Positions 37,195 through 47,546 of a stretch of 64,000 nucleotides of DNA are shown piece after piece. The position numbers were made by a program, and so were the translations under genes. The DNA lies in NCBI GenBank assembly GCA_022447225.1, contig JAKVAZ010000006.1, positions 434,001-498,000 on the forward strand, written 5' to 3'. The notes under the pieces are model-generated. The model saw only the letters and a list, made by a program, of their open reading frames with translations. It made no database searches and was not told the DNA's origin. Numbering within the stretch: position 1 is the first letter of the stretch; every line of letters begins with the position of its first letter. The stretch comes from Fuerstiella sp. GTDB lineage: Bacteria > Planctomycetota > Planctomycetia > Planctomycetales > Planctomycetaceae.

Positions 37195-38628
37195 TTAACC
37201 AAGCAGTTGCGGCAGCACATTCCCGTGCACATCGGTCAGTCGATGGTGTCGCCCCTGGTACTGATAGGTCAGTCGGGTGTGCTCGATACCCATCAAATGC
37301 ATAATGGTTGCGTTGAGGTCATGCACTTCAACCCCGTCTTTCGCAATGTTGTAGGAGAAATCATCTGTCTCCCCATATGTTGTGCCTCGATTGACTCCGC
37401 CACCAGCCATCCAGATCGTAAAACACCTTGGGTGATGGTCACGCCCGTAATTTTTTTCATTCAGAGCACCCTGACAGTAAACGGTACGCCCAAATTCACC
37501 ACTCCAGACCACCAGTGTGTCCTCCAGCATTCCCCGCGCGCGCAGGTCCTGAACCAGGGCAGAGCCAGCCTGATCGGTTTGCCGACACTGTTTATTAATC
37601 TTGTCCGGTAAGTTTCCGTGATGATCCCAACCACGATGGTACAGCTGCACAAAGCGGACACCTCGCTCCGCCAGACGCCGAGCCAGCAGACAGTTGGAGG
37701 CATACGTACCGGGTTTCCGACAGTCAGAACCGTAGAGTTCCAGAATGTGCTCGGGCTCATCAGAGACATCTACCAGGTCCGGAACCGACGACTGCATCCG
37801 AGCGGCCATTTCGTATTGAGTCATTCGTGCCGCAATCTCCGGGTCACCCTGCTGCCACAGCTGAATCTCGTTGAGCTTTGCCAGGTCGTTCAGCATTTCA
37901 CGCCGCAGCTGACTGGAAATCCCTGCTGGATTTGACAGATACAATACCGGATCGCCGGTGCGTCGAAACTTTACAGCAGAGTGCACGGTTGGCAGGAATC
38001 CGCTTCCCCACAACCGGTCATAAAGTGGCTGCCCCCCGTCACCCGACGTCATGGCAACAAACGTGGGCAAATCTTCGTTCATACTGCCCAGTCCGTAGGC
38101 GAGCCATGACCCCATACTCGGTCGCCCGGCCAAAGAACTGCCGGTCTGAATGAACGTAATTGCCGGATCATGATTGATTGCATCTGTATGCAGTGTTTTC
38201 ACAAAACACAATTCATCCGCTACTTTGGATGTGTGTGGAAGAAGCTCACTCAACCAGGCTCCGCTTTCGCCATGCTGCCTGAATTGGAAAATCGTAGGTG
38301 CTACCGGGAAACTGGCCTGATCTTTCGTCATTCCGGTGAAGCGCTGCCCCCCACGAACCGAATCCGGCAGTTCCATGCCTCGCCGGCGTGCAAGTTGCGG
38401 TTTCCAGTCGTACAAATCCAGCTGCGAAGGCGCACCAGACTGACATAAATGAATCACCCGTTTTGCTTTGGGAGCAAAGTGAGGAAACTGAGCCAGGCTG
38501 TCACCGGCAGCACCTGCCACGTCACGCTGCAGGACACTGCTCAGAGCAGCCGTACCAATGCCGACAACACCCGACTTTAATACCCTGCGACGATTCGCTG
38601 TTCTAATGTATTCGCTGACCGGACTCAT
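37195..38628 (-). CDS. DUF1501 secreted protein (sulfatase-like fold)
   Basis: 477 residues. It opens with a twin-arginine signal (NRRRVLKSGVVGIGTAALSS), so it is exported folded. The DUF1501 landmarks are VIHLCQSGAPSQLDLYDWKP near the start, WLAYGLGSMNEDLPTFV, RGVRFVQLYHRGWDHH, VVWSGEFGRT and GRDHHPRCFTIWMAGGG. The fold is related to alkaline phosphatases and sulfatases. DUF1501 genes in planctomycetes usually sit beside DUF1549/DUF1553 genes, and one lies 125 bases upstream on the same strand here. Function of the pair is not established. Confidence 0.92.
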   Translation of the reverse strand: MSPVSEYIRTANRRRVLKSGVVGIGTAALSSVLQRDVAGAAGDSLAQFPHFAPKAKRVIHLCQSGAPSQLDLYDWKPQLARRRGMELPDSVRGGQRFTGMTKDQASFPVAPTIFQFRQHGESGAWLSELLPHTSKVADELCFVKTLHTDAINHDPAITFIQTGSSLAGRPSMGSWLAYGLGSMNEDLPTFVAMTSGDGGQPLYDRLWGSGFLPTVHSAVKFRRTGDPVLYLSNPAGISSQLRREMLNDLAKLNEIQLWQQGDPEIAARMTQYEMAARMQSSVPDLVDVSDEPEHILELYGSDCRKPGTYASNCLLARRLAERGVRFVQLYHRGWDHHGNLPDKINKQCRQTDQAGSALVQDLRARGMLEDTLVVWSGEFGRTVYCQGALNEKNYGRDHHPRCFTIWMAGGGVNRGTTYGETDDFSYNIAKDGVEVHDLNATIMHLMGIEHTRLTYQYQGRHHRLTDVHGNVLPQLLG

Positions 38629-38752
38629 AGCAGATACCTGTGTTCCTTCTGATGCTCACCTTCGCAGGTAACAGACACTTTCCGAAACCGCACCCGGATA
38701 ACTGCGGCAACGTTCAATACGGAATTGACGAGCACACAGAACTGTTCTTAAA

Positions 38753-41700
38753 TCACCGCCTCATCACTGCCTCATCCAGATTCAGAATGACGCTGGCCAC
38801 TGCAGTCCATGCTGCCAGTTCTCCGGCAGCAATCTCCTTCGCTGCCAGGGAGTCACCGACGGAAACCAACTGTTCCGCTGCCTGCGGACTGTTCTCAAAT
38901 TCTTTCGTATAACGGACTGCTGCCGCACTCAGAATACGGGATTCCTGTTCCTGCGGCGGACGCCCCAGCACGAGATGGAAGCCACGGGCGATGCGCTGAC
39001 CATCCGCTGCTCCGCCTTCCGTAATCATTCGCTGGGCCAGCGCTCGCGATGCCTCCACATAAGTAACATCATTCATCAAAGCCAGTGCCTGCAGCGGCGT
39101 ATTTGTACGAGCCCGGCGAACCGTGCACATTTCTCGTGTCGTGGCATCAAATGTAACCATTGTCGGTGGAGCCACTGTTCGTTTCCAGTACGTATACAGA
39201 CTGCGGCGGTACAGATCGTCTCCGGTTGCCGGTTCGTAAACACCGTCTGTGGCGATTTCACTCCAGAGACCTTCGGGCTGGTAACTTTTTACTGACGGAC
39301 CACCAACTTCAAGGTGCAGCAAGCCACTCGCTGCAAGAGCCTGATCGCGCACCACTTCAGCCGACAGGCGAAACCGAGGCCCCCGGGCCAGCAGTTCATT
39401 CTCCGGATCACGTACACGCAGTGCGTCGGAGACCAGCGAAGACTGACGATAGGTCGCACTCATTGCGATCACTTTGAGAATGTCCTTCACATTCCAGCCG
39501 TTGCGGATGAACTCGGTTGCGAGCCAGTCCAGCAACTGAGGATGACTGGGCCGATTTCCCTGTACCCCAAAGTCTTCCATACTCCTGACTAGTCCTTCGC
39601 CGAAAAACATTTGCCAGTACCGATTGACTGCAACTCGCGCTGTCAACGGATGATCGGGAGACACAATCCAGTGAGCCACCTCAAGCCGGTCCCTGGTGTC
39701 TGTTGATCGCCCCGAAGCCAGAATCTCAGGAACTCCCCCCGTGACTTCTTCGGCCGGCTGGTCAAACTGACCGCGATTGAGTCGGCGTGTCGTCCGGGGA
39801 TGGCCGTCATACATCACCATCACCGTCGACATTGTCTCAACCAGTCTGGCTCTCTCCTGCTGACGTGCATTCAGCCGTTTGTACAGCGTCCGCAATGATT
39901 CGGAAGCCGCAGTCTGCATAAAGCAGGATTCCAGCACATCCCGCTGCGCCACTGTCCGATCCGATTCAGGCAACCTCGCCACTTGTTCCAGTGTCTGCGA
40001 AGTCGCAATGATGCGTACTTCACGTGGGGACAATTCCCGGTCGAAAATCCGCACTTCATCAACGGCACCGGAAAGATTGGTGATCCCGGCACCGATTCGC
40101 AGCGGCTCGTCTGCGGCAATTGTCTGATTCAGAAAATCAAAATGGACGTTAATCTTCTGTGGCTGACCATCGAAATACACTGAAATTCCGGCCGCCTGAC
40201 GTGTTCCGTCGTATGTGACAGCAACGTGATGCCACTCATTCAACGGCAGCGAGCCGACCGTCGAAAGCCGAATACAGTCATCCAGCCAGCGGTTAATCAG
40301 GTTCACATAGACGTGCCCGTTCTGAATCCCGATCGAATACCCCCCGCCTTCTTTACCAGGGCTCTTGCGGGAAAGAATGGTTCCGTCACTTTCAGCCCTG
40401 ACCCATGCCGCCAGAGTGACAGTGCCCATATAACCGAATACACCAAAGTCACCGACCGCAATCGACTCTTCACCATTCAGCCGCAGGGCGTCACCGATTC
40501 GGCCGTCAATGAATGTCAGCTTTTGATTCGCATGCGTGTCTGAAGCGGCAGTAGGTGCAGATTCAGACGATTCCGTCTCCGAAACGACATTCTTCAGATC
40601 TCCGTCAAGCTGCAGATGCAGAGTGAGTCCGTCCGACACTCCCCACCATGTGGCATTGTCCGAAGACAGTGAATTTTCCCACTCTGTCTGAGCGTCACGC
40701 CGTGTGGCCAGGCTGCGGCTCCACTGTTGCTGAAGTTCTGCAATTTGCTGATCCAGCAGATCCAACCGACTTCGCTGCGCTGATGTCGGGGCCTTGATGT
40801 ACGGAGGCGAGTTGCCCTTTTTGAGAGCTCGGCCAAACTCAGGAATGTTGTTGAAGCATGCAAACAGTCGATAGAAGTCCGTTTGCGAAATCGGATCATA
40901 TTTGTGGTCATGACAACGCGCACAGCCCAGCGAAAGTCCAAGCCACACCGTTGCGGTCGTATCCACACGATCAACAACGTATTCAACCTGGTATTCATCC
41001 GGGTCGACACCGCCCTCTGAATTACCTCGATGATTTCGATTGAACGCGGACGCAATCCAGCGATTGAGGGACTCTTCGTCCAGAGTCAGACTTCCGTGAC
41101 CAATACGACCTGGTTCCGGTACGTCCTGAAGCAGATCCCCGGCCAACTGTTCAATTGTAAACTGATCAAAAGGCATGTTGTTGTTGTAGGCGTTAATGAC
41201 CCAGTCCCGCCAACGCCACATGTCACGTGCGCCGTCGTTCTGGTAACCACTGGTGTCAGCATAACGGGCCAAATCCAGCCAGCGAACGGCCATGTTTTCC
41301 CCGTAAGCGGACGAATCCAGCAGCCGGTCAATTACTTTTTCCCAGGCATCTGACGAATCATCCGTCACAAAGGCATCAACCTCCTCCGGCGTCGGTGGCA
41401 ACCCGGTCAGGTCCAGTGACACACGTCGAATCAGAGTCGATCGTGATGCCTCAGAAGAAGGTTGCAGGCCTTCCCGCTCGAGACCAGCCAAGACAAAGGA
41501 GTCAACGGGATTGCGAACCCGATCGACATCAGCCACCTGTGGCTCTTCAGGACGTTCAGGAATCACAAACGACCAGTGATCCTTCCATTCCGCACCCTGC
41601 TCAATCCATTGTCTGATCAGCGCAATTTGACTCCCTGTAAGACTTAGCCCGGAATCCGGAGGCGGCATCACCAGGTCAGGATCCGGAGACGTAACTCGAC

Positions 41701-41974
41701 GATACAGTTCACTCTCATCCGGCCTTAAAGCAACGATTCGCGGCGGCTCACCCTCCTGATGGGTGAACACGCTATCCCTGAGATCCAGCCGTAACTCTGC
41801 CTCTCGATTCTCTGCATCCGGACCGTGGCACTGAAAGCAGTTGTCCGAAAGAATCCTGCGAATGTCACGATCAAAGTCAACGCGATCGTCCCCAAAGACA
41901 CAAATCGTCGTAAGCAGCAGCGCAAGCCCGATCGGCCCTACCGAACGAAGAATATGTGGACGCATCACGCTCAT
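38753..41974 (-). CDS. PSCyt1 / DUF1549 / LamG / DUF1553 planctomycete protein
   Basis: 1073 residues from the ATG at 41974, with an AGGA ahead; the frame is open ten codons further. Order: a signal peptide (to about residue 28), a cytochrome-like PSCyt1 domain with haem motif CxxCH (C46, C49, H50), DUF1549 (about 120-330), a LamG-like concanavalin domain in the middle (about 450-650), and DUF1553 (about 750-1020, with [14 protein letters not shown] and the later [12 protein letters not shown]). This is one of the most typical protein families of Planctomycetes. It precedes the DUF1501 gene and probably forms a unit with it; a role in polysaccharide use has been proposed. Confidence 0.94.
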   Translation of the reverse strand: MSVMRPHILRSVGPIGLALLLTTICVFGDDRVDFDRDIRRILSDNCFQCHGPDAENREAELRLDLRDSVFTHQEGEPPRIVALRPDESELYRRVTSPDPDLVMPPPDSGLSLTGSQIALIRQWIEQGAEWKDHWSFVIPERPEEPQVADVDRVRNPVDSFVLAGLEREGLQPSSEASRSTLIRRVSLDLTGLPPTPEEVDAFVTDDSSDAWEKVIDRLLDSSAYGENMAVRWLDLARYADTSGYQNDGARDMWRWRDWVINAYNNNMPFDQFTIEQLAGDLLQDVPEPGRIGHGSLTLDEESLNRWIASAFNRNHRGNSEGGVDPDEYQVEYVVDRVDTTATVWLGLSLGCARCHDHKYDPISQTDFYRLFACFNNIPEFGRALKKGNSPPYIKAPTSAQRSRLDLLDQQIAELQQQWSRSLATRRDAQTEWENSLSSDNATWWGVSDGLTLHLQLDGDLKNVVSETESSESAPTAASDTHANQKLTFIDGRIGDALRLNGEESIAVGDFGVFGYMGTVTLAAWVRAESDGTILSRKSPGKEGGGYSIGIQNGHVYVNLINRWLDDCIRLSTVGSLPLNEWHHVAVTYDGTRQAAGISVYFDGQPQKINVHFDFLNQTIAADEPLRIGAGITNLSGAVDEVRIFDRELSPREVRIIATSQTLEQVARLPESDRTVAQRDVLESCFMQTAASESLRTLYKRLNARQQERARLVETMSTVMVMYDGHPRTTRRLNRGQFDQPAEEVTGGVPEILASGRSTDTRDRLEVAHWIVSPDHPLTARVAVNRYWQMFFGEGLVRSMEDFGVQGNRPSHPQLLDWLATEFIRNGWNVKDILKVIAMSATYRQSSLVSDALRVRDPENELLARGPRFRLSAEVVRDQALAASGLLHLEVGGPSVKSYQPEGLWSEIATDGVYEPATGDDLYRRSLYTYWKRTVAPPTMVTFDATTREMCTVRRARTNTPLQALALMNDVTYVEASRALAQRMITEGGAADGQRIARGFHLVLGRPPQEQESRILSAAAVRYTKEFENSPQAAEQLVSVGDSLAAKEIAAGELAAWTAVASVILNLDEAVMRR

Positions 41975-42004
41975 TTCAATTGAGTCCTGCTGGTTTCGGA
42001 TCAC

Positions 42005-42468
42005 GGCCCGGAACTACCACAATATATGGTAAACGTCCCTATACGCACCGTCTATCACCTCTGATCGTGAATTCCAAATTCAGACGGCCAATAGCAACCA
42101 GCGAGCAACAGGAATGTGAGACATCGACCTGGATCCGGATCTGATTGATGAAATCACAGAATCTCTGACAAACAGCAATAAAATTGAGACTCTTAAGACT
42201 TACCGCAAGGCATCCGGTCAGGGGTTGAAGAAATCAATGTAATTTATTGACCGACTGATCCCTGGACTGGTTACAAGACATTCCGCACGATTCGCCAAAA
42301 CAGCAAAGAGCACCGACTGCGGCACAGCTGTCTTCGTTTTACTCTGCGCTGTTTCTACATCCACATTCGCAATTGCAGTGACTATGGTATTCAAGCGTCT
42401 GGCCAGCTCAAATCCGCCTGAAACTGGCGAGGTCAGCCACGTTGTGAATACTGACAGCATCGATTCAA
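42005..42468. other. Intergenic region, no supported gene
   Basis: About 460 bases. A - strand frame at 42218-42460 (80 codons), ending eight bases before the helicase stop, has no recognisable motif. It may be the 3' region of the helicase unit and the promoter of the cytochrome-like gene. Confidence 0.4.
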
Positions 42469-45165
42469 CTACAGTGAAATCTCTGTTTCCTGTTGTCGAA
42501 GTTCCAAAGTCGTGAGCGTCTCATCAGTACTGGACGGATCAACGGCACGACAGCTTTTCGTCAGTCGACTGGCGAGGTCGGCAAGGTCACGCTGCCATTC
42601 CGCGGGAGCAATCCCGGGCGGCTGGACGCAGGCAAATTCTCCACACAACAGAATCATCCGCAGACAATGACGAAAGATCACACCTTCCTGTTTCGTCAGA
42701 TCTCGCGCACGAACGTACTTGTTAAAGTCCCCGCCAAAAGTCAACAGGTCACCGACACACCATACGGCTGAGCAACGAGCGTCACTGGCCGCGGGAAATT
42801 CGGAACGAAACAACATCTGCATCTGAACCGCCAGGTCCAGAGGAGGAATTCGGCGACCGCTTTCTTCGTCACGATAGCCCGTAATATCCTCCTGAGTCGC
42901 AAGCCCGCTGGACAGCAACAGAGGAGTCAGCCAACTGGTCGCCATGGGCCCCGGCGGCATATGCTCCGGAAATGGAACGCGTACTTTCGAAGCCACGGAT
43001 CGAGGCATGTCCAGCGCACCTTCCAACAGCAACAATCGTTCCTCGTAATTCGCCCGGTGCAGGTGTTCAGCTAGAAAGATACCGAAAATCGCGTTGATAC
43101 TGCGAAAGTTGAACAGCAGATCCAGCGATTCTGTTGCGATGGCATAGCGAGGGTCATATTCGTCGAGGGGTTGATTGTCCGGTTCCGCAGACTTGACCGA
43201 GTCAGATTCGTTGGTGACCTGCGGATTCACATCACTGCCTGCTGTTCCTGCTGATGTGCGGGCTTCAGCAAGTAACTGTCCGAACAATCCGACAACACCT
43301 GCTGATTCAACTTCCTCCTCTTCTGCTTTGACTGGTTGCACTTCAGATTCAGAATTCTGCTCCGACTCCTCAACACTCGAAGATTCATTGTCATCCTCTT
43401 CCATCAATCCGGAGGCAAATTCATCCGGAACTGGATCTGTGGCGGCGTCCTGCTCTTCCTCTCCGGTACTGACGTCATCGCCTCGTGAGAGCCAGATCGA
43501 TTCTGTTTCCGTCACATCGGCCGTCAGCAGTGGAGCAGTCGCGAAAGCCGCACTGACACGAAACTGCATGGAATCACCGTCTGAAGGGGGCGGGGGTTCC
43601 AGTTTGATGAAGCCACCTGCATCCAGAGTCAGCAGCATATGTCTAAGTCGACGAATCGCGGCTTCCTTCTGAGTCGGGTCCAGCAAACGCCTGTACACGG
43701 CGTCGAGTAAGTCCTGAACAGTGCCTGATTTCCGAATCAGGAATGCCAGCAACCGCCAGGGAAAACGTCCCTTGCTGGCCAGTTTCGCCGGAGCGGCGTG
43801 CTGCAGGGTGACAAATTGTTTCTCGGACCAGTACTGCTGCCCGTCACGTCGTTTGGGCATTTTCTTTTTGAGCTTCTTCTTCGCCCGCAAAATCATCGGG
43901 TCCTTCGAGTCGGCAGGAATCGCATCATACTTCTCCTGCCAGCGAAAGATCCGAACATCATCTTCATGGGCAACGGCAAATACGTAGCCACGGCTGTCGA
44001 ATTGAGGTCGGCCCGCTCGCCCAAACATCTGATGTCCCGAACTGGCATCGATGACTTTCAGCTTTCCGAAAGGACCTTTGAGCAGACTGACCATTACGAC
44101 GGATCGCGCCGGAAGATTGATACCGGCTGCCAGTGTCTCCGTACAAACACAAATCGACAGCAGTTTTTTCTGAAACAGATCTTCGACAATCCGTCGATAA
44201 CGCGGCAGAATTCCGGCATGGTGAACTCCAACTCCACGGAGAAGAATCTGGCGAAGTTTACCCCCGGCTCCGATCGACCAGTCATGCTCATCCAGAGCGC
44301 TGACCAACTGATCCTGTTGTCCGTCGGCCAGCAGGCGTTTTCCTTTCAGCTGTTCCGCAACACTCCAGCATTCGGCCCGATTAAAACAAAACACCAAACC
44401 GGGGGTATACCGCGCCTGTTCATTGCCCTCGGCCATCAATTCCAGATGCTCGGAAAGGAGCTGATCGGGTACCCAGCGAAAATCCAGAGGGACGCGACGC
44501 TCGTCGCTCTGCAACAGACGCAGCCGACGGCGGTGCTGTTGTCCGAGCCACGCGACAAATTCCGGAGCATTTCCCACCGTGGCGCTGATCAACAGCACGC
44601 GGGTTGAACTCGGAAGCATGCCCAGCGACAGCTCCCACACAATACCTCGCTCCGGATCATTGAAGCTGTGAAACTCGTCCATCACCACGGCAGAGACATC
44701 GTCAAACGGGAATTCCTCGGGCGTCAGTAATCGATTGAGCAGAATTTCGGCAACCACAACCAGAATTCGTGCATCCGGGTTCACGCGCCGATTGCCGGTG
44801 ACGAGTCCCACGTCATCACGTGAAAATCCCCACCTTTCAGCCGATTCCTGCAACTCATGAAATTTCTGTTCCGTGAGCGCAATCAGTGGAGTCGTGTAGT
44901 AGGCTCGCCGTCCTGTGACGAGTGCTTCGTAAAGCGCTGTTTCGGCGATGACCGTTTTACCCGTGCCGGTAGGAGCACAAACAAGAATTCCGTCCTCGCC
45001 TTCAAACCACGCCAAAATCGCCTGCTCCTGAAATGGATAAGGCTCCCAGGGCAATTGGTCGAGATAGTTAAGAGCAATCTCTTCCGACGACGGAATTTCT
45101 GCATCCATGACGCGATTTTCGCAGCCTGTCAGGTAATGGGGATAGCTTTCAATCGGCCGGGACAC
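42469..45165 (-). CDS. Ski2-like superfamily 2 helicase
   Basis: 898 residues; a start at 45108 is also possible. Walker A is CAPTGTGKT (K70), the DEAD/H motif is D163-E-F-H166 (VMDEFHSFND), SAT is LLISATV, and the C-terminal motifs include VHHAGILPRYR, ETLAAGINLPA and QMFGRAGR. The order and the HHAG and GRAGRP motifs match the Ski2/Mtr4/Hel308 group, which unwinds RNA or DNA with 3'-5' polarity. An insertion of roughly 110 residues (about 555-665) is very rich in E, D and S and is probably disordered. Bacterial Ski2-like helicases are not well understood. It stands alone, divergent from the aminotransferase gene. Confidence 0.9.
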   Translation of the reverse strand: MSRPIESYPHYLTGCENRVMDAEIPSSEEIALNYLDQLPWEPYPFQEQAILAWFEGEDGILVCAPTGTGKTVIAETALYEALVTGRRAYYTTPLIALTEQKFHELQESAERWGFSRDDVGLVTGNRRVNPDARILVVVAEILLNRLLTPEEFPFDDVSAVVMDEFHSFNDPERGIVWELSLGMLPSSTRVLLISATVGNAPEFVAWLGQQHRRRLRLLQSDERRVPLDFRWVPDQLLSEHLELMAEGNEQARYTPGLVFCFNRAECWSVAEQLKGKRLLADGQQDQLVSALDEHDWSIGAGGKLRQILLRGVGVHHAGILPRYRRIVEDLFQKKLLSICVCTETLAAGINLPARSVVMVSLLKGPFGKLKVIDASSGHQMFGRAGRPQFDSRGYVFAVAHEDDVRIFRWQEKYDAIPADSKDPMILRAKKKLKKKMPKRRDGQQYWSEKQFVTLQHAAPAKLASKGRFPWRLLAFLIRKSGTVQDLLDAVYRRLLDPTQKEAAIRRLRHMLLTLDAGGFIKLEPPPPSDGDSMQFRVSAAFATAPLLTADVTETESIWLSRGDDVSTGEEEQDAATDPVPDEFASGLMEEDDNESSSVEESEQNSESEVQPVKAEEEEVESAGVVGLFGQLLAEARTSAGTAGSDVNPQVTNESDSVKSAEPDNQPLDEYDPRYAIATESLDLLFNFRSINAIFGIFLAEHLHRANYEERLLLLEGALDMPRSVASKVRVPFPEHMPPGPMATSWLTPLLLSSGLATQEDITGYRDEESGRRIPPLDLAVQMQMLFRSEFPAASDARCSAVWCVGDLLTFGGDFNKYVRARDLTKQEGVIFRHCLRMILLCGEFACVQPPGIAPAEWQRDLADLASRLTKSCRAVDPSSTDETLTTLELRQQETEISL

Positions 45166-45238
45166 GGTATGCTGTCAGCAAACGGACTTCAAACAAAGTC
45201 GCACAAACACTAATTCTTCACGTCTCAAGGTTTCGACT

Positions 45239-46420
45239 GTGGGTATTTCGTCTGACTTCCACCAGTATCTGACGCAACCAATCAGCAATCTGGAAGAACT
45301 CCGGGGACTGATGCCGATCGTCAACGAGCCAGGCCTGTATTTGGACCACGCGGCAGCCGGTGTCCTGCCAAGCCCTACAGTCGATGCAATGTCCAGCCGA
45401 ATTCTAAGCGCGGCTACACACGGGATTCGTCACTGGAATCTCTGGCAAAAGACAGTCCAGCGAACACGCAGGCTAATGGCAGAACTCATCGGAGGCCACG
45501 AAGATGAAGTCGCATTCGTTGCAAATACGGCAGATGCCGCAGGAACCGTGGCGGAAGGATTTCACTGGCAGGAGGGAGACAACGTCGTCCTTTCCGCCGG
45601 AGAATTTCCCAGCAATCGATTCCCGTGGCTGAATCTGAAGCGTCGAGGCGTTGAAGTCCGCCAGGTAAATGCTCCTGATGATCCGCAACAGTTCCTCGCT
45701 TCGCTGGACAAAGCATGTGATTCCAAGACACGTATCGTCACCTGCAGCTGGGTCGACTATTCCACAGGCGTTCGGCGTGAACCGGCACAACTGGCGGAAG
45801 TCGCTCACCGACACGGTGCCCTGCTGGTACTGGATGCCATTCAGGCCCTTGGTGTGTTTCCGATCGATATGGATGCCGACAATATCGACGTACTGGTCGC
45901 CGACAGCCGAAAATGGCTGCTGGGTCCGGATGGCGCCGGAATCCTTGTCGTTCGACGAAATCAGCAGAATCGCCTTGAGATCACTCGCCCCGGCTGGGCC
46001 AGTGCAGTGAATCCTCTGCAGTTTGGGGCAAAGGAACTGACACTGAGTAACACTGCGACTCGTTTTGAATCGGGAATGCACAACACTTTTGGACTCACGG
46101 GACTGCATGCCAGCCTGCGACTCCTCAGAGAAATCCCTGCAACAAGCCGCGCCGAACACCTGCTGACCGTGCGCAGTCAATTCAATGAGGCGATACGTAC
46201 TGCCGGACTGGAATGCGCAAACCGGCCCAGGCAGGTTCAGTCGGGCATTTTGACCTTCACACATCCACAGCTGGAAACGATCGTGCTGATTCGCCAACTG
46301 CGACGACACAACATCACAGTCAGTCTGAAGCACGACCACGTGCGGATCAGCCCCCACCTGTACAACAATTCAAACGACGTACGGCAGTTCGCAGATGCGT
46401 TGTCTGATACGAACAAGTGA
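45239..46420 (+). CDS. Class V aminotransferase (cysteine desulfurase-like)
   Basis: 393 residues. A PLP fold-type I enzyme with the class V pattern: YLDHAAAGVLP near the N terminus, an aspartate pairing with the pyridine nitrogen at D199 (LVLDAIQALG), and the PLP lysine at K225 (ADSRKWLLGPDG). The segment after the lysine and G-M-H-N-T-F-G differ from IscS/SufS, and the active-site cysteine loop of desulfurases is not evident, so it may act on another amino acid (selenocysteine lyase or kynureninase-like). The frame starts at a GTG at 45239; the next Met (residue 25) would leave out conserved residues. Divergent from the helicase. Confidence 0.82.
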   Translation: MGISSDFHQYLTQPISNLEELRGLMPIVNEPGLYLDHAAAGVLPSPTVDAMSSRILSAATHGIRHWNLWQKTVQRTRRLMAELIGGHEDEVAFVANTADAAGTVAEGFHWQEGDNVVLSAGEFPSNRFPWLNLKRRGVEVRQVNAPDDPQQFLASLDKACDSKTRIVTCSWVDYSTGVRREPAQLAEVAHRHGALLVLDAIQALGVFPIDMDADNIDVLVADSRKWLLGPDGAGILVVRRNQQNRLEITRPGWASAVNPLQFGAKELTLSNTATRFESGMHNTFGLTGLHASLRLLREIPATSRAEHLLTVRSQFNEAIRTAGLECANRPRQVQSGILTFTHPQLETIVLIRQLRRHNITVSLKHDHVRISPHLYNNSNDVRQFADALSDTNK

Positions 46421-46538
46421 GACAGCAACGGTGGTACCGGCGCCCGAACTCACTCACAATGGCATTCACTCAACCGACATACGGTTCCGGTGATTTTCCG
46501 AGAGTGTGATTCAACAATTTTATAAACGGTGAACAAAA

Positions 46539-47378
46539 GTGTTTTGGTTGTGTTTGGCCTGTCTCGGTGAATTTGGGTTTGCTCAGCTTTTCAAATTCTC
46601 GCAAAAGAAGGGTTACTCGGCCCCCGTCGTATTTTCAACAAACTATGTCACGATGGCAATTGCCCTAGGAGTGTTTCATCTGTGTGGCAGCGGATTTGAC
46701 ATGACGACTGCCACAGTTCGGGTCGGAATGATCACAGGAACCGTCTTTGTTTGTTCTATGTTCATCATGACGACAGCCCTGCGATTGCTGAGCGTGGCTC
46801 CCGTGTTGACAGCATTTCGCCTGGCCGTGGTAATCCCTGTGATTCTGAGTGTGCAGATCTGGGGTGAACAGATCAGCCTGCTTCAGGCCGCAGGGATCGG
46901 TTCGGCGCTAATCGCCCTTGGCCTGATGGCACGTGGAGCACCAGCGATCACGCATACCAGTACCAGGATTTCCCTGTGTCTCATTCCACTGGTGTTTTGT
47001 GCCCAGGGGCTGAGCAATTCGTGTCTGCGATGGGTGCATTATGCCGGCCTGGATAACGTATTGCTTAGTGTTCTGTTTTTTGTCGGAGCGACTGCGGGAA
47101 CATTGGGTTCGATCGCCGTGCTGCTGTGTTCCGGGAAACCAACGCGTCAGGAACTTCAAATGGGGGCCATCATTGGACTCCTGAATCTGATGGCATTGGT
47201 TGTCATCCTACTGGCACTCCGCCAAATCCCCGGAACTGTCTTTTTTCCTGCCGTTGGATGTACGGTTGTGGTAATGGACCAGCTTTCAGCCCATTTCATC
47301 TGGAAAGAACCCGTAACCGTGCCGGCTCGATGGGGAGCCCTCCTGGCAGTCGTCGCCATGTTTCTGGTTCTGAGATGA
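46539..47378 (+). CDS. EamA-like (DMT superfamily) transporter
   Basis: 279 residues from a GTG start at 46539, with ten hydrophobic segments, the usual number for drug/metabolite transporters. Two repeats of about five spans are visible; the second ends with VDQLSAHFIWKEP-like residues (VVMDQLSAHFIWKEPV), a pattern typical of the EamA end of each repeat. Substrate unknown. The gene is 118 bases after the aminotransferase gene on the same strand and could be read with it; the two might be related to one amino compound. Confidence 0.8.
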   Translation: MFWLCLACLGEFGFAQLFKFSQKKGYSAPVVFSTNYVTMAIALGVFHLCGSGFDMTTATVRVGMITGTVFVCSMFIMTTALRLLSVAPVLTAFRLAVVIPVILSVQIWGEQISLLQAAGIGSALIALGLMARGAPAITHTSTRISLCLIPLVFCAQGLSNSCLRWVHYAGLDNVLLSVLFFVGATAGTLGSIAVLLCSGKPTRQELQMGAIIGLLNLMALVVILLALRQIPGTVFFPAVGCTVVVMDQLSAHFIWKEPVTVPARWGALLAVVAMFLVLR

Positions 47379-47546
47379 TCACAGACTGCAGATTTCCCGC
47401 GCCCCGGGCGGTCAGATTCCTGCCATGAAAAAACGTCACCAAACACCGGCGAAGATGCCCCTCGAAAGGTGCATAATCATGCTGGCAGGAAACGTGAGTG
47501 TCCGCTTCTTCAGTGTGGATGATCCCTGTTCAAATTTTTCACTGGT

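Noticed and set aside
43798-44607. 269-codon + strand frame opposite the helicase
   Set aside because: Antisense to core helicase motifs; no motif of its own.
44815-44830. CACGTGAAA half-site resembling parS
   Set aside because: Only about 10 of 14 core bases match and it is inside the helicase gene; likely chance.
45473-46357. 294-codon - strand frame opposite the aminotransferase
   Set aside because: The + strand has an intact PLP enzyme; this frame has no family pattern and a high cysteine/serine content typical of antisense frames.
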